Shown here piece after piece: positions 56,004 through 64,000 of a stretch of DNA of 64,000 nt. Each line of letters starts with the position of its first letter. The stretch's first letter is position 1. Both the position numbers and the translations under genes were made by a program. Source of the stretch: an uncultured Dysosmobacter sp. (GTDB lineage Bacteria; Bacillota; Clostridia; Oscillospirales; Oscillospiraceae); NCBI GenBank assembly GCA_934565855.1, contig CAKTIO010000001.1, positions 186,001-250,000 of the forward strand, read 5' to 3'. The notes under the pieces are model-generated. The model made no database searches, was not told where the DNA came from, and worked only from the letters and a program-made list of their open reading frames with translations.

Positions 56004-57158
56004 TCATCGGACCTGTGCCATGAAGCTGCCCATCTTTTCCGCAGCGCTTCTCTGCATCTGCCGTGTGGCATGGGTGTAGGTGCGGAGGGTGAAGCCCGCA
56101 TCGTAGTGTCCCAGCATACTGCTGACTGTTTTCACGTCCACGCCATTCTGGAGCGCCAGCGTTGCGAAGGTGTGCCGGAGATCATGGAAGCGAATATGCT
56201 CCAGTCCTGCGTCCTTGAGGATTTTCTTATGGAGGTTTACCACCGAGTCGGGGTGGTACATCTCGCCCGTCCTGCTGGACGGGAACATCCACGGGTTGCC
56301 GGGGTGCTTAGCGTGTTCCTGCTTCAACAGTTCCACAGCATCCTGTGGAATGGACACCTCCCGGATGGAATTCCCGGTTTTGGGCTGGCTCAGAATCAGA
56401 TTTCCCTCTGTGTCCCAACTGGCCTGCTTACTGACGGAGATGGTGCAGTTGGCTTCGTCAAGGTCGCTCCATTGGAGCGCCACCAGTTCACCTTTCCGCA
56501 GCCCACTGACCAGCTCCAGATAGAACATAGGGAGCGCACCGCGCTGCTCAGCAGCATTCAAATAGGCGCTGATGTGGTCCGGGTGGAGTATCTTCATCTC
56601 CTGCTTTTCGATTTTGGGGATGATGCAGTTCTCTGTAGGATTGCTGAGAATAAGTTTTTCTTTCACCGCCCGGTCAAGGGCATTGTGCAGCATCATGTGA
56701 ATGCCCCGCACAGTAGAGTTGCTTAATCCCGGTTTCTTCTTTTTCTGAACTTTCCGTAACCTGCCGTTGCTTTGCAGGTCATTGTAGAGTTTTTGCAGGT
56801 CGCGGGTAGTAAGCTTGTTCAGTGGAATGTCTCCGATAGCCGGGGCAACATGCTGTTCGATGTTTCGGTGGTAGTAGTTCATGGTGGAGGGACGGATATG
56901 CGGTTTGGCGTACAGTTCAAACCATGTCCGTAGCCATGCGGCAACCGTGTATTCATTGGCACGGCTGATGTCCAATGACTGGCTCTCCTCAATGGCTTTC
57001 TTCAGTTTTGCCTTGCATTCCGCTTGTGTCTTTCCCAGCACATTTTTGATGATCCGCTTTCCGGTTTTGTCATTGTAGCCCGCAGTGTAGCGCCCCTCCC
57101 AGCGTCCGTCGGATCGCTTACGGATGCTGCCCTCGCCGTTGGCACGTTTTTTTGCCAT
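56004..57158 (-). CDS. int: tyrosine-type site-specific integrase
   Basis: 384 aa, intact. Arm-binding AP2-like domain (1-60), SAM-like core-binding domain (65-150), catalytic domain with Arg in SGLRKGELVAL, HDLRHTFATLALQ, LGHYDAGFTLRTYTH (His and Tyr). Integrates and excises the element at a tRNA or similar site. Start at 57158 has AAAGGAG eight bases upstream. Confidence 0.95.
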   Translation of the reverse strand: MAKKRANGEGSIRKRSDGRWEGRYTAGYNDKTGKRIIKNVLGKTQAECKAKLKKAIEESQSLDISRANEYTVAAWLRTWFELYAKPHIRPSTMNYYHRNIEQHVAPAIGDIPLNKLTTRDLQKLYNDLQSNGRLRKVQKKKKPGLSNSTVRGIHMMLHNALDRAVKEKLILSNPTENCIIPKIEKQEMKILHPDHISAYLNAAEQRGALPMFYLELVSGLRKGELVALQWSDLDEANCTISVSKQASWDTEGNLILSQPKTGNSIREVSIPQDAVELLKQEHAKHPGNPWMFPSSRTGEMYHPDSVVNLHKKILKDAGLEHIRFHDLRHTFATLALQNGVDVKTVSSMLGHYDAGFTLRTYTHATRQMQRSAAEKMGSFMAQVR

Positions 57159-57257
57159 GAGCATCGCTCCTTTCTTGGTAGCCACAACACATACCACACC
57201 TTGCGCCGGAAAGCTACTGATTCTTCCAAAGAAATCTAAATATTTTTGAAAATGCTT

Positions 57258-57297
57258 TTATTGATTCCAGCAGTGCAAAATGTACACGCTTTGTACT
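57258..57297 (+). repeat. boundary motif, copy 5, with hairpin
   Basis: Core ATTGATTCCAGCAGTGCAAA; GCAGTGCAAA pairs with TTTGTACTGC (one G-T) and TTTT follows. Lies between the integrase start and the relaxase end, undisturbed, so this may be the ancestral place. Confidence 0.75.
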
Positions 57298-57316
57298 GCT
57301 TTTGACATTCACCGAA

Positions 57317-59281
57317 TCAATGGAATTTCATCGAAAATCCTTGCTGCTGTTCCAGCTCATGATCGTCCGGCTTGTGTCCGAGGGCGATGCGCTTACGCTG
57401 AAGTTCTTGCAGCCGTTTGTGGTCGATCTGAATGCCGGTGGCAGCAGGAACTGGTGCGTTGTCACGGAAGATATTACCCATATGGTAGAGCAGCCGTGTG
57501 GCCGCCAGCATAACCGAGGGCGGGTGCTGCTCGCCGCGCTCCATGCGTTCCATGAAAAATTCCGCATAGGCGTGACCGTTGTCTCGCGCCGCCACGAACC
57601 ATTCGTAGGCGGCGTCCATGTCTTTGGGAACGCCTTCGCCCATGAGGTACAGCTTTCCCAACAGATACTGTGCGTAGGCATTACCATTGTTTGCGGCCTG
57701 CCATAGATATTCCGCCGCAGCCGAAGCATCTTTTGCCGTATTTTCGCCGCTGAGATATTCCTTGCCTAACCGATAAGCAGCGTAGCCGTTGCCGTTATCC
57801 GCAGAGTGTTTCAGCCAATAGATGCCCTTGGCAGGATCGTGAACGTCGACATCGTCGGAGAGATACAGCTTGCCCAGCGCATACTGCGCCGCGTCGATTT
57901 CCTGCTCGGCAGCGCATTCCAGCAGTTTTCGTGCTTTAACCGTGTCCGGTATCAGCAGCCCACCGTCACGGTATGCCGTGCCGATGATGTACTGCGCGTG
58001 TGCATCACCTGCATCCGCAAGCTGCTCCAGCCGCTCCGCCGCTTCATCCCGTTCCTCCAGAGGGAAGCTATCGTCATTCGCCACACTTTGCAGCTCTTGA
58101 CACTCATAACTCATAGCGTAGGTACTGATCTGCTCTCCGTCATCCTGCATATCCGCATCCTCGAAGGAGATTTTGTTCATGCGGATATGCTCCGCTTCCT
58201 TGATGACTGCGTTCTTGATCTGACGGAACTCCTTTTGCTGAGACAGCGGTGGGCGTATCCTTTTCTTTTCCTCAGAGTAATAATCCTCCACCTGACACTG
58301 CAGTTCCCACCATGTTTGGTAGCACGCATCCACAGTGGGCAGACGCATCATCTGATCGACGATCTCATCCACCAGCTTTTTCATCGGCTTCGGCAGATAG
58401 CCGTAGGTCTTCTTACCGCCGACCTGACCGAGTTGCCATGACAGATCCCAAATCATTTGCTCCGCCTCCGGATGGTCGCAGGTCATCTCCTGCATTGCTT
58501 TCGCCAGCTCCAGCATCGCTTTCCGCGCCTCTGCCACCAGCTCATCACGCGATTTACTTTTCTGTTCGTAGACATGGAGCAGTTCCTGACGGAATATCTG
58601 GTTAGTCAGCGTGGACTTGATCTGCCGGATACCATCTTTGGAGAGATACGCCTGATTCGGTTTCACCGACCAAGCCATCATGTGGACATGGGGATGATTA
58701 CCCTCGTTATGGAACGCGGCATACCAACGGAAGTCCTCCGGCGGTATTTTCATCGCCGTAGCAATGTCATTACGGTGCGTGCGCAGCAGAGTGCGCCACG
58801 CTTCCGCATGGTTGTACCCCAACCTCTCTGCATCCTCACGGTGGAGGGAGATGATGTGCGTCCACACGTTTCCGGTGTAGTGATTCAACTCTTCTGCAAC
58901 GGCAGTGAGGTCAACGGCATCGTCATCACTGAACAGACCGTGTTCACCGAGACGCTCCGCTCTGGGACGCAGAGCGATGTACCCGGCGTAACCATCTATC
59001 GAAGAGAGCTTGTCCCAATTCGTTTCCAGTGTCAGTGAGATGAGCGCAGACGCTTTTGCTTTGGTGGGATGTGCCGTGTAATCCTCGTACTCCAGTAGCG
59101 TTTTTGTATCAGGAAAATCTTTTACCAGTTTTGTGATGAGTTGCTCCTGCTTCCGTGTAGGCGGACGGTCATCCGGGATGATCTCTACCCGTTCTCGCGT
59201 TGCGATGTACTTCAGGTAACCGCCAGCACTTTTCCCACCGCCGCACTTGATGTACGGACTCTTGACGATCAGCTTTGCCAT
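57317..59281 (-). CDS. relaxase (MobP3-like) fused to Sel1 repeats
   Basis: 654 aa. Relaxase domain about 1-300: candidate Tyr in GGYLKYIATR (22 or 25), and metal triad NHPHVHM (His196, 198, 200). A helical linker follows. From about 430 to 575 come five Sel1/TPR-like repeats (AQYALGKLYLSDDVDVHDPA type). Nicks oriT for transfer; the Sel1 half probably binds partner proteins. Start overlaps the accessory gene by 13 bp. Confidence 0.9.
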   Translation of the reverse strand: MAKLIVKSPYIKCGGGKSAGGYLKYIATRERVEIIPDDRPPTRKQEQLITKLVKDFPDTKTLLEYEDYTAHPTKAKASALISLTLETNWDKLSSIDGYAGYIALRPRAERLGEHGLFSDDDAVDLTAVAEELNHYTGNVWTHIISLHREDAERLGYNHAEAWRTLLRTHRNDIATAMKIPPEDFRWYAAFHNEGNHPHVHMMAWSVKPNQAYLSKDGIRQIKSTLTNQIFRQELLHVYEQKSKSRDELVAEARKAMLELAKAMQEMTCDHPEAEQMIWDLSWQLGQVGGKKTYGYLPKPMKKLVDEIVDQMMRLPTVDACYQTWWELQCQVEDYYSEEKKRIRPPLSQQKEFRQIKNAVIKEAEHIRMNKISFEDADMQDDGEQISTYAMSYECQELQSVANDDSFPLEERDEAAERLEQLADAGDAHAQYIIGTAYRDGGLLIPDTVKARKLLECAAEQEIDAAQYALGKLYLSDDVDVHDPAKGIYWLKHSADNGNGYAAYRLGKEYLSGENTAKDASAAAEYLWQAANNGNAYAQYLLGKLYLMGEGVPKDMDAAYEWFVAARDNGHAYAEFFMERMERGEQHPPSVMLAATRLLYHMGNIFRDNAPVPAATGIQIDHKRLQELQRKRIALGHKPDDHELEQQQGFSMKFH

Positions 59282-59682
59282 GCTTTGCTCTCCAACTCAC
59301 GGAGCTTTTGCTCCATCCGAAGCTGACCGTTGGTGCGCTTGACAGCGGCGATGCTTTTCGCACGCTCCTGCCGCAGCACTTCTTCACTTACATTGAGGCT
59401 TTGCAGCAGGATAGACATCGTCATATCCATCTCCACCGCCTGCTTATAGAGCAGCGAGGCCATGCGGTCTTCGAACAGCTTCAGCCGACCGTCGATGGCA
59501 GACTGCACTGCCCTCGGAAGCACGGTACTCTCCCCAGCCGCAAGCGTATCTGCGTAAAAATTCACCGCCTTTTCGATGAATTCATTCTTGCTGCGGCAAT
59601 TATCTTCTCGATACCACCGCTCTATTTTTGAGGCTGTTTCATCCGTCATTCGGAAATTCAGCCTGTTTTCATTTTTGCTCAT
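59269..59682 (-). CDS. relaxosome accessory protein, ribbon-helix-helix-like
   Basis: 137 aa. N-terminus LNFRMTDETASKIERWYRE and NEFIEKAVNFYADTLA fits a ribbon-helix-helix DNA-binding fold; the C-terminal half is a coiled coil (VLRQERAKSIAAVKRT). Likely binds oriT and recruits the relaxase. ATG at 59682 is preferred over 59685 from its GGAGG spacing. Confidence 0.8.
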   Translation of the reverse strand: MSKNENRLNFRMTDETASKIERWYREDNCRSKNEFIEKAVNFYADTLAAGESTVLPRAVQSAIDGRLKLFEDRMASLLYKQAVEMDMTMSILLQSLNVSEEVLRQERAKSIAAVKRTNGQLRMEQKLRELESKAWQS

Positions 59683-60430
59683 CATTCCCTCCAATCTGCC
59701 GTAAGGCACATTTCAAACTGTTGAAACATCTGCGTTCACAGGAACTAAGGCGCCAACTCAACTGAAAACTCGTTCAAAAGGCGCCATACCTGACCACCTT
59801 GAAAACCCTCGTAAACTGCCCGCACTGCGGGCAGTTGTGAATGGGCATGGCGGCGGTTAAGACGCCAGCCCTTTATCCTGCTATAATAAAAATCCCTCAA
59901 TTTCCATCAAATTCTCCAGAAATACGCTGAAAAGTCTTCTTCACAACAAAAGGAAAACACTTCGCTTAAAAACGCTCCCAAATCGCAAAAATATCTCTCA
60001 CAGGTATCGACACTCTATCCTATCCGGTAGGATCGCACACAACGGCTCAAACGCCGAAATACGTGGTATCTCAGCGCTCGGATAGTATGGGGCGGTATCA
60101 CGATTCCCGGCTTCTCCTGCACGTTGTTGGAACATTCGGAGTCCGGGTGTTAGGATGGTTAATTTTTGTTCTTTGAGGTTTGCTTCCTAGTCCGAAAACG
60201 AAACCAGTACAGATTGAGAACTGCAAAAGCACGATCGAAGAAAAAAACAACCCAAAAGGATAACAGCCTGACGCACAACGGATACGCGCCTGCGGCGCGT
60301 GTCCGTTGTGTGCAGGCGCCGCGGGCTCGCAGGCACGCGCAACCCCATTGCTATAATCTCTTCGCATCGATGGGTCCCACGGTTCTCTTCGGTCACAGCA
60401 CCAGAGCGCAAGGAAAAGCACACTTCGTTT
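59683..60430. other. putative oriT region
   Basis: About 750 bp without a gene in front of the mobilization genes. Inverted repeats: AACTGCCCGC-ACT-GCGGGCAGTT (59814-59836), ATCCTA-TCCGG-TAGGAT (60017-60033) and a 19-bp-arm near-perfect palindrome at 60271-60311 (arms CGCACAACGGATACGCGCC and partner). This layout is typical of transfer origins. The nick site is not identified. Confidence 0.6.
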
Positions 60431-60820
60431 TTATGCGCCGAGTTGCTCTGTCAGCTTTGCCTGCACTTTCCGCCGTTCTGTTGTGCGTTCCAATGCATGG
60501 AGCTGCTGTTCATAGTGCTGTTCCATGACTTTATGCATGGGGATTATCGTGTAGAGCAGGTTGCCATTTTTCTTGATACCTCGCCGCGTGATAATGCTGG
60601 TGCGCTCCGTGACGATGAACCCACGCTCCTCCAGCAGATGCACATACTTGGCAACGGTGTTGCGGGAAAGGTGCAGTCTTTTGGCGATGGTTCCCTCGCT
60701 CGGATGACACTGATTCGTTTTCCTATCCGCATTTCGTAGGAGATAGAGGTACACCGCTATGGCATTGGCAGGCAGATCCATATCCAGTAGAATGTTGGGA
60801 ACCGGAAAGCAGTTTCGCAC
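60431..60820 (-). CDS. helix-turn-helix protein of the element
   Basis: 129 aa. Winged helix of the HTH_36/replication-initiator type: NAIAVYLYLLRNADRKTNQC then CHPSEGTIAKRLHLSRNTVAKYVHLLEERG. May regulate mobility genes or act in replication of the excised form. GTG start behind GGGGAA. Confidence 0.8.
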   Translation of the reverse strand: MRNCFPVPNILLDMDLPANAIAVYLYLLRNADRKTNQCHPSEGTIAKRLHLSRNTVAKYVHLLEERGFIVTERTSIITRRGIKKNGNLLYTIIPMHKVMEQHYEQQLHALERTTERRKVQAKLTEQLGA

Positions 60821-60853
60821 ATGTTCCCCAGCCTACAGGTGGTTTTGTTCTTC

Positions 60854-61069
60854 TCATGCACCGTCACCGCCCTCTGTGTGCTGCTCCACCCATTGGATGA
60901 ATTTTTCTTTGGGTACTACCATGCGGCTGCCGATGCGCAGTGTTGGAAAATTCTTTTCGTGCATCAGTTCGTATGCACTGGATGGAGCAATACCGAGCGT
61001 CTTTGCAACGAGGTCTGAGTTGAGGAACAGGGGTAGATCATCATAGCTTTTGTAAATGGATTCTTTCAA
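60854..61069 (-). CDS. xis: excisionase-type DNA-binding protein
   Basis: 71 aa with a MerR-like helix-turn-helix (VAKTLGIAPSSAYELMHEKNF then LRIGSRMVVPKEKFIQWVEQ). Such small proteins direct excision with the integrase. Start is probably TTG at 61069, eight bases after CAGGAGG; a TTG seven codons earlier lacks a site. Confidence 0.82.
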   Translation of the reverse strand: MKESIYKSYDDLPLFLNSDLVAKTLGIAPSSAYELMHEKNFPTLRIGSRMVVPKEKFIQWVEQHTEGGDGA

Positions 61070-61090
61070 AACGATGTCCTCCTGAAACAA

Positions 61091-61583
61091 AATTCAGAGA
61101 AAATTCTTGCGTTTCGGAGGTCTCTCTGTTAGACTGTTCGCAGATGGCGTCTGCGTTTTCCGAAACGCGGCGTGCCGCTGAACTGCTGCAACAGTTCAGC
61201 GGTTTTCTTTTTTGTAGGAACGATGTATGCTTATTCCTCCTTTCTTTGCCTTTCTGCCACGCACCATACCCGTTCCTGCCCTGCGGCCTTGTTTGACCTG
61301 CACAGCGTTTTCATCAGCCTTGGCACGCTTGGCTGCTTCGTGCAGCGTCCTGGCGATGCTTCTCCGGCGAGTATCATCTCTGGTGATGGGTATTCTATTG
61401 TCGAGGTGCGTTTCTCAATCATCGACTGTCTTTTCCATTGACAATATCTTGTCTCGGTGTTAGACTGAATATAAATTGTTTTTGACAGTCTGTTGAGGGA
61501 TTGTATCGTAACATATCTTCTCAGCTTCGTCAAGACTCATTTTATTAACTTTTTATAATTGTCCATTTGAAAGGTGACCTATT
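61091..61583. other. gap with inverted repeats
   Basis: Holds an inverted repeat GCGTTTCGGA (61109-61118) / TCCGAAACGC (61159-61168) and a terminator-like hairpin CCGCTGAACTG/CAGTTCAGCGG with T-rich tail (61175-61213). On the minus strand a basic stretch (RRRSIARTLHEAAKRAKAD) is open without a clear start; a tiny gene there is possible but unproven. Confidence 0.4.
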
Positions 61584-62520
61584 ATGTGGTATGCCAAAAT
61601 GTATTTCTCTGAGAGCAGAGAGATTTTTCAGTATGATTCCCTTGGTATGCAAGGCGTTCCGGATGTCCAGAAGGAGTTTCCATTTCTGGAAAGCCTCCTC
61701 TCCTTTCAGGAACTGGACTGCGCGGAAGTGACTCCGATGCTTCAGTCCGTCACTGATAGCTGGAGCCGGTTTGTCGCAGAGGATGACAAGGACGCTCTTG
61801 TAAATGCCATGCAGCAGTTGGGGGAATTAGCTTCCGTACACATTTATTTTCAGCTTCTCTATGTTCACTGCCGCTACCGCCAGACAGCCATGTATATCCA
61901 GAATGATCGTGGCAGCACAGAGGATGTACAGATACTGGACGAGCTGCGGCAACTTCCGGAGCAGCTTCCGCTATATCAGAAGCAGATCCAACGTTTTTTT
62001 GAGTTGGTGCTGGATGTGGACATTGCGGGTCGGGAGCCGCAGGCGCAGGCGGCAAAAAATTATATCTACGATATGCCGAGAGATCCCGGTCTGTTTTCGT
62101 TCCACCCCATCCCGCTCAGCTTTGAGCCTGTGGAGCCGGGACGCTGTTCGCCGGTGCTGTATTCCTCCAGCATTCGTGACATGATCGACTACTCTCTGCG
62201 AAGCTGTGTGGAGCGGAACATCACCGTGCGGCGCTGTAAAAATTGCGGGCGGTACTTCGCGCAGACCGGACGGGTCAGTGCGGAGTATTGCGGGCGGCCT
62301 GTCCCGGAAGGACAGCAGCGTTGCCGCGAGGCAGATGGATGATCCGGTATTCAAAGCATACCGCAAGGAGTACAAGAAGCGGTTCGCGTGGATCAAAGCC
62401 GAACGGATCACCGACCGGCAGTTTTACGATTGGAGTGAACAAGCCAGAGCAGAAAAGGAAAAATGCGACCGGGAGGAGATATCCCAAGACGCATTTTTTG
62501 AATGGCTCGAAAAACAGTGA
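61584..62520 (+). pseudogene. DUF6076-like protein, frameshifted
   Basis: First frame 61584-62342 ends soon after zinc-binding VRRCKNCGRYFAQ and AEYCGRP. The expected continuation QMDDPVFKAYRKEYKKRFAW appears at once in the next frame and runs to 62520. A single indel near 62320-62340 would restore about 310 codons. Could also be sequencing error. Confidence 0.75.
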
Positions 62521-62527
62521 ACAACCG

Positions 62528-62574
62528 CCCATCGGCATTCGTTTTCAAGGTGGATGCCAGTGGGCAGCTTTTAT
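62528..62574 (+). terminator. terminator after the DUF6076 gene
   Basis: GCCCAT/GTGGGC and GGCAT/ATGCC stems, then AGCTTTTATT. Confidence 0.55.
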
Positions 62575-62600
62575 TGATTACAGCGGTCAAGTGCATAATC
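62571..62600 (+). repeat. boundary motif, copy 6
   Basis: Begins ATTGATTACAGCGGTCAA; the second half diverges. Directly after the DUF6076 terminator. Confidence 0.6.
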
Positions 62601-63032
62601 ATTTTTTATTTTTAACAGGAAAGATACTTTCCTACATCCGCCCAATCTTTGGTCGAGATTACAACTCTCAGAATCTGGCTGAGCAGATACGGCATACGGC
62701 TGCGCTTTCCTCTCGTAAGACGATGTAAGCCAGAGAGATATTACCATCATAGAGCGCGGCAAGGCGTATCGGGCATTGCTTACAGAAGATAACAGGAACG
62801 GTCAGAGAAATGTAACCTACCAAACCTTTGGCGATTCTCGCCAAAGGTAGAACACCCGCAAACTTGTTGTTTTTTTCGGTGTGATGGAGTATGAGACCCG
62901 CAAAGCCATTAAAGCTGGCAGAATTGATCTCACCGCTTACAGACATTTTGGAAACCAACCCGCGCAAGCTACCGATTGTCTGTGCCGAGCTGATTGCTGA
63001 CTATAACGTAGCCACGCAGCAGGTATTGCCGT
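62601..63032. other. gene-poor junction to the chromosome
   Basis: No convincing gene. Perfect hairpin CCTTTGGCGA-TTC-TCGCCAAAGG at 62825-62847. Short open stretches on the plus strand (for instance LKLAELISPLTDILETNP around 62900-62950) look like remnants. The right end of element B is probably in here. Confidence 0.4.
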
Positions 63033-63668
63033 TCAATTTTCCTCCTTCTGCACATATTTTTCAAGCGCCATGATCGCGCGGGTAGGATTAAAAAAGCCGC
63101 ACACGCAAGGGCTTCCCATGCGGACCGCGCCCTCTTCGGGCGTCATCTTTCCCGCTTTGACCCGCTCGATGGTATCGACCACCAACGCCTTGGAGATCAT
63201 GCCGTGGCCGCACATGGTGATAAACTCCAAAATCTCCTCCGGGGGCAGCTTTTCCCGCCGACCCCAGATGTCCAGCGAGAAGTTTGCCGAATGCGGCTTG
63301 ATGCCGAAGTCCCGGCACATTTTTTCCACCTCTGCGCGCGGCCCGGATACGGTGACCGAGATCCCCAGATCCATCTCAATGAGGCGCCCGATGATCTCCC
63401 GCATCTTTTCCTCGCTGTCGAACACACAGCGCACGCGCGGCACCTCCGTGAACCCAGCCTTGATCTCCTCCACACTCACGCCGGACAGGATCGTTCCCAC
63501 CTCATTTGAGCCGGTATTGATCGGGCCGATCTCCCACACAAGGTCTAGCACGCGCCGCAGCTTTTCCTTACTGTTGGCACTGTTGATGCCAGACGCCGCC
63601 GTGACCAGCAGCAGATAGTCGTGCCGAAGCGATTCCACGCTCCCGCGCCGATGCAGTGAATGCGACAT
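63033..63668 (-). CDS. conserved protein with CGHGM and CVCGFFNP motifs
   Basis: 211 aa, family not recognised. Starts MSHSLHRRGSVESLRHDY. The C-terminal half has ITMCGHGMISKALV and MGSPCVCGFFNPTRA, three cysteines and a His that may bind metal or cofactor. ATG lies 1 bp after the stop of the upstream gene, so both are coupled and probably work together. Confidence 0.7.
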   Translation of the reverse strand: MSHSLHRRGSVESLRHDYLLLVTAASGINSANSKEKLRRVLDLVWEIGPINTGSNEVGTILSGVSVEEIKAGFTEVPRVRCVFDSEEKMREIIGRLIEMDLGISVTVSGPRAEVEKMCRDFGIKPHSANFSLDIWGRREKLPPEEILEFITMCGHGMISKALVVDTIERVKAGKMTPEEGAVRMGSPCVCGFFNPTRAIMALEKYVQKEEN

Positions 63669-63669
63669 A

Positions 63670-64000
63670 TCAGCACCTCTCTCTTTCGATTTTGTAAGGA
63701 CGTCCGATGCCGATATTCACTTTGGCATTGGGACGCACGATGACTCCGAGCTCCTCGCACAGCTTGACCGCCGGATTGGTCCCGTCCTCATTATAACAGC
63801 AGATCATATCCATGGAAAAGACGGTCTCTGTCCGGTCCGCAATCTCCTGACACACTTTCAGCATTTCCGCTCCTCGCTCAAAGGGAATACAGAACTCGAT
63901 GATCGCGCTGACAAACCGTTCCTCCAGATACTCTTCTTTGAATTTGCCGGTCTTTCGATCCTCAAGCAGGTCGCTGAGCGGGTTGCACGGTTCGATCTCA
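63670..64000 (-). CDS. unrecognised partner protein, 3' end
   Basis: Last 109 codons of a minus-strand gene that enters from the right edge. Visible: IIEFCIPFERGAEML, SMDMICCYNEDGTNPAV, and end IGIGRPYKIERERC. Cys pair CC and the gene pairing with the CGHGM protein are the only hints. No function proposed. Confidence 0.65.
   Translation of the reverse strand, partial: EIEPCNPLSDLLEDRKTGKFKEEYLEERFVSAIIEFCIPFERGAEMLKVCQEIADRTETVFSMDMICCYNEDGTNPAVKLCEELGVIVRPNAKVNIGIGRPYKIERERC

Larger units (their letters stand above)
54012..62600. mobile_element. element B: related mobilizable element with intact integrase and relaxase
   Basis: Starts at the att repeat and carries int, relaxase-Sel1, accessory protein, oriT-like palindrome, HTH protein, excisionase and cargo. 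No type IV secretion genes, so mobilizable rather than self-transmissible. The right end is uncertain; I see no third att copy. Placed at the last boundary motif. Confidence 0.6.

Noticed and set aside
62891..63073. Small plus-strand frame near the right end
   Set aside because: Protein-like stretch but no ribosome site, and it overlaps the end of the conserved minus-strand gene; treated as a possible remnant only.

Overview
The window looks like chromosome of a low-to-mid GC Gram-positive anaerobe of the class Clostridia, probably Oscillospiraceae or a near relative (inference). The evidence is the uninterrupted S10-spc-alpha ribosomal cluster, strong AGGAGG ribosome sites, TTGACA/TATAAT promoters, LexA with a Firmicutes SOS box, SpoVAD, an archaeal-type ProRS, and a glnA-ANTAR regulator pair. 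The sequence cannot settle the genus.

Layout. (1) 1-2.8 kb: a partial DUF2156 gene, lexA, secG, a polysaccharide deacetylase and a zinc-ribbon membrane protein. (2) 2.8-19 kb: the full ribosomal supercluster on the minus strand, from rpsJ to rplQ, with secY, adk, map, infA and rpoA inside. Its promoter is at 18994-19022 and its leader is about 290 nt with a terminator-like hairpin. Two further gaps inside the cluster are also structured. (3) 19-33.6 kb: housekeeping genes (proS, acetyltransferase, asparaginase, SbcD-like phosphoesterase, YbaK-like deacylase, YmdB-like phosphodiesterase, lipoprotein, three tRNA-Leu, sirtuin, ArsC-like protein, cation efflux, CpXC-like zinc protein, spoVAD, glnA and an ANTAR regulator). 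(4) 33.6-34.2 kb: an AT-rich gene-free stretch with two perfect DnaA boxes and one near match, followed by tRNA-Thr(CGT).

(5) 34.3-54.06 kb: a roughly 19.7-kb element integrated in tRNA-Thr. The 3' part of the tRNA is repeated at 54012-54056. Its integrase and relaxase survive only as fragments. Its cargo is a ParB-like gene, a broken serine recombinase, an SLC13-type permease, a 5'-truncated M28 peptidase, a DUF4340 remnant, a large zinc-uptake locus and a Fic toxin with a VbhA-type antitoxin. (6) 54-62.6 kb: a second, related mobilizable element with another integrase fragment, a DUF6236 gene, an intact tyrosine integrase, an intact relaxase-Sel1 fusion, a relaxosome accessory protein, an oriT-like inverted repeat, an HTH protein, an excisionase and a frameshifted DUF6076 gene. 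(7) 63-64 kb: two coupled minus-strand genes that I do not recognise.

The most unusual part is the zinc locus at 43.2-52.9 kb. Two Fur/Zur-type boxes flank its promoter. A module of a small Cys/His membrane protein, a three-way-junction RNA and a zinc-binding lipoprotein occurs twice. The lipoproteins carry a ZinT domain inserted between the two ZnuA lobes. The lobes of the two copies are nearly identical, while the inserted domains have diverged strongly. COG0523 GTPases, znuC and znuB accompany them. A 30-bp motif occurs six times in one orientation, only in the two elements, and sits at the borders of cargo modules; it may mark a cassette-like exchange process.
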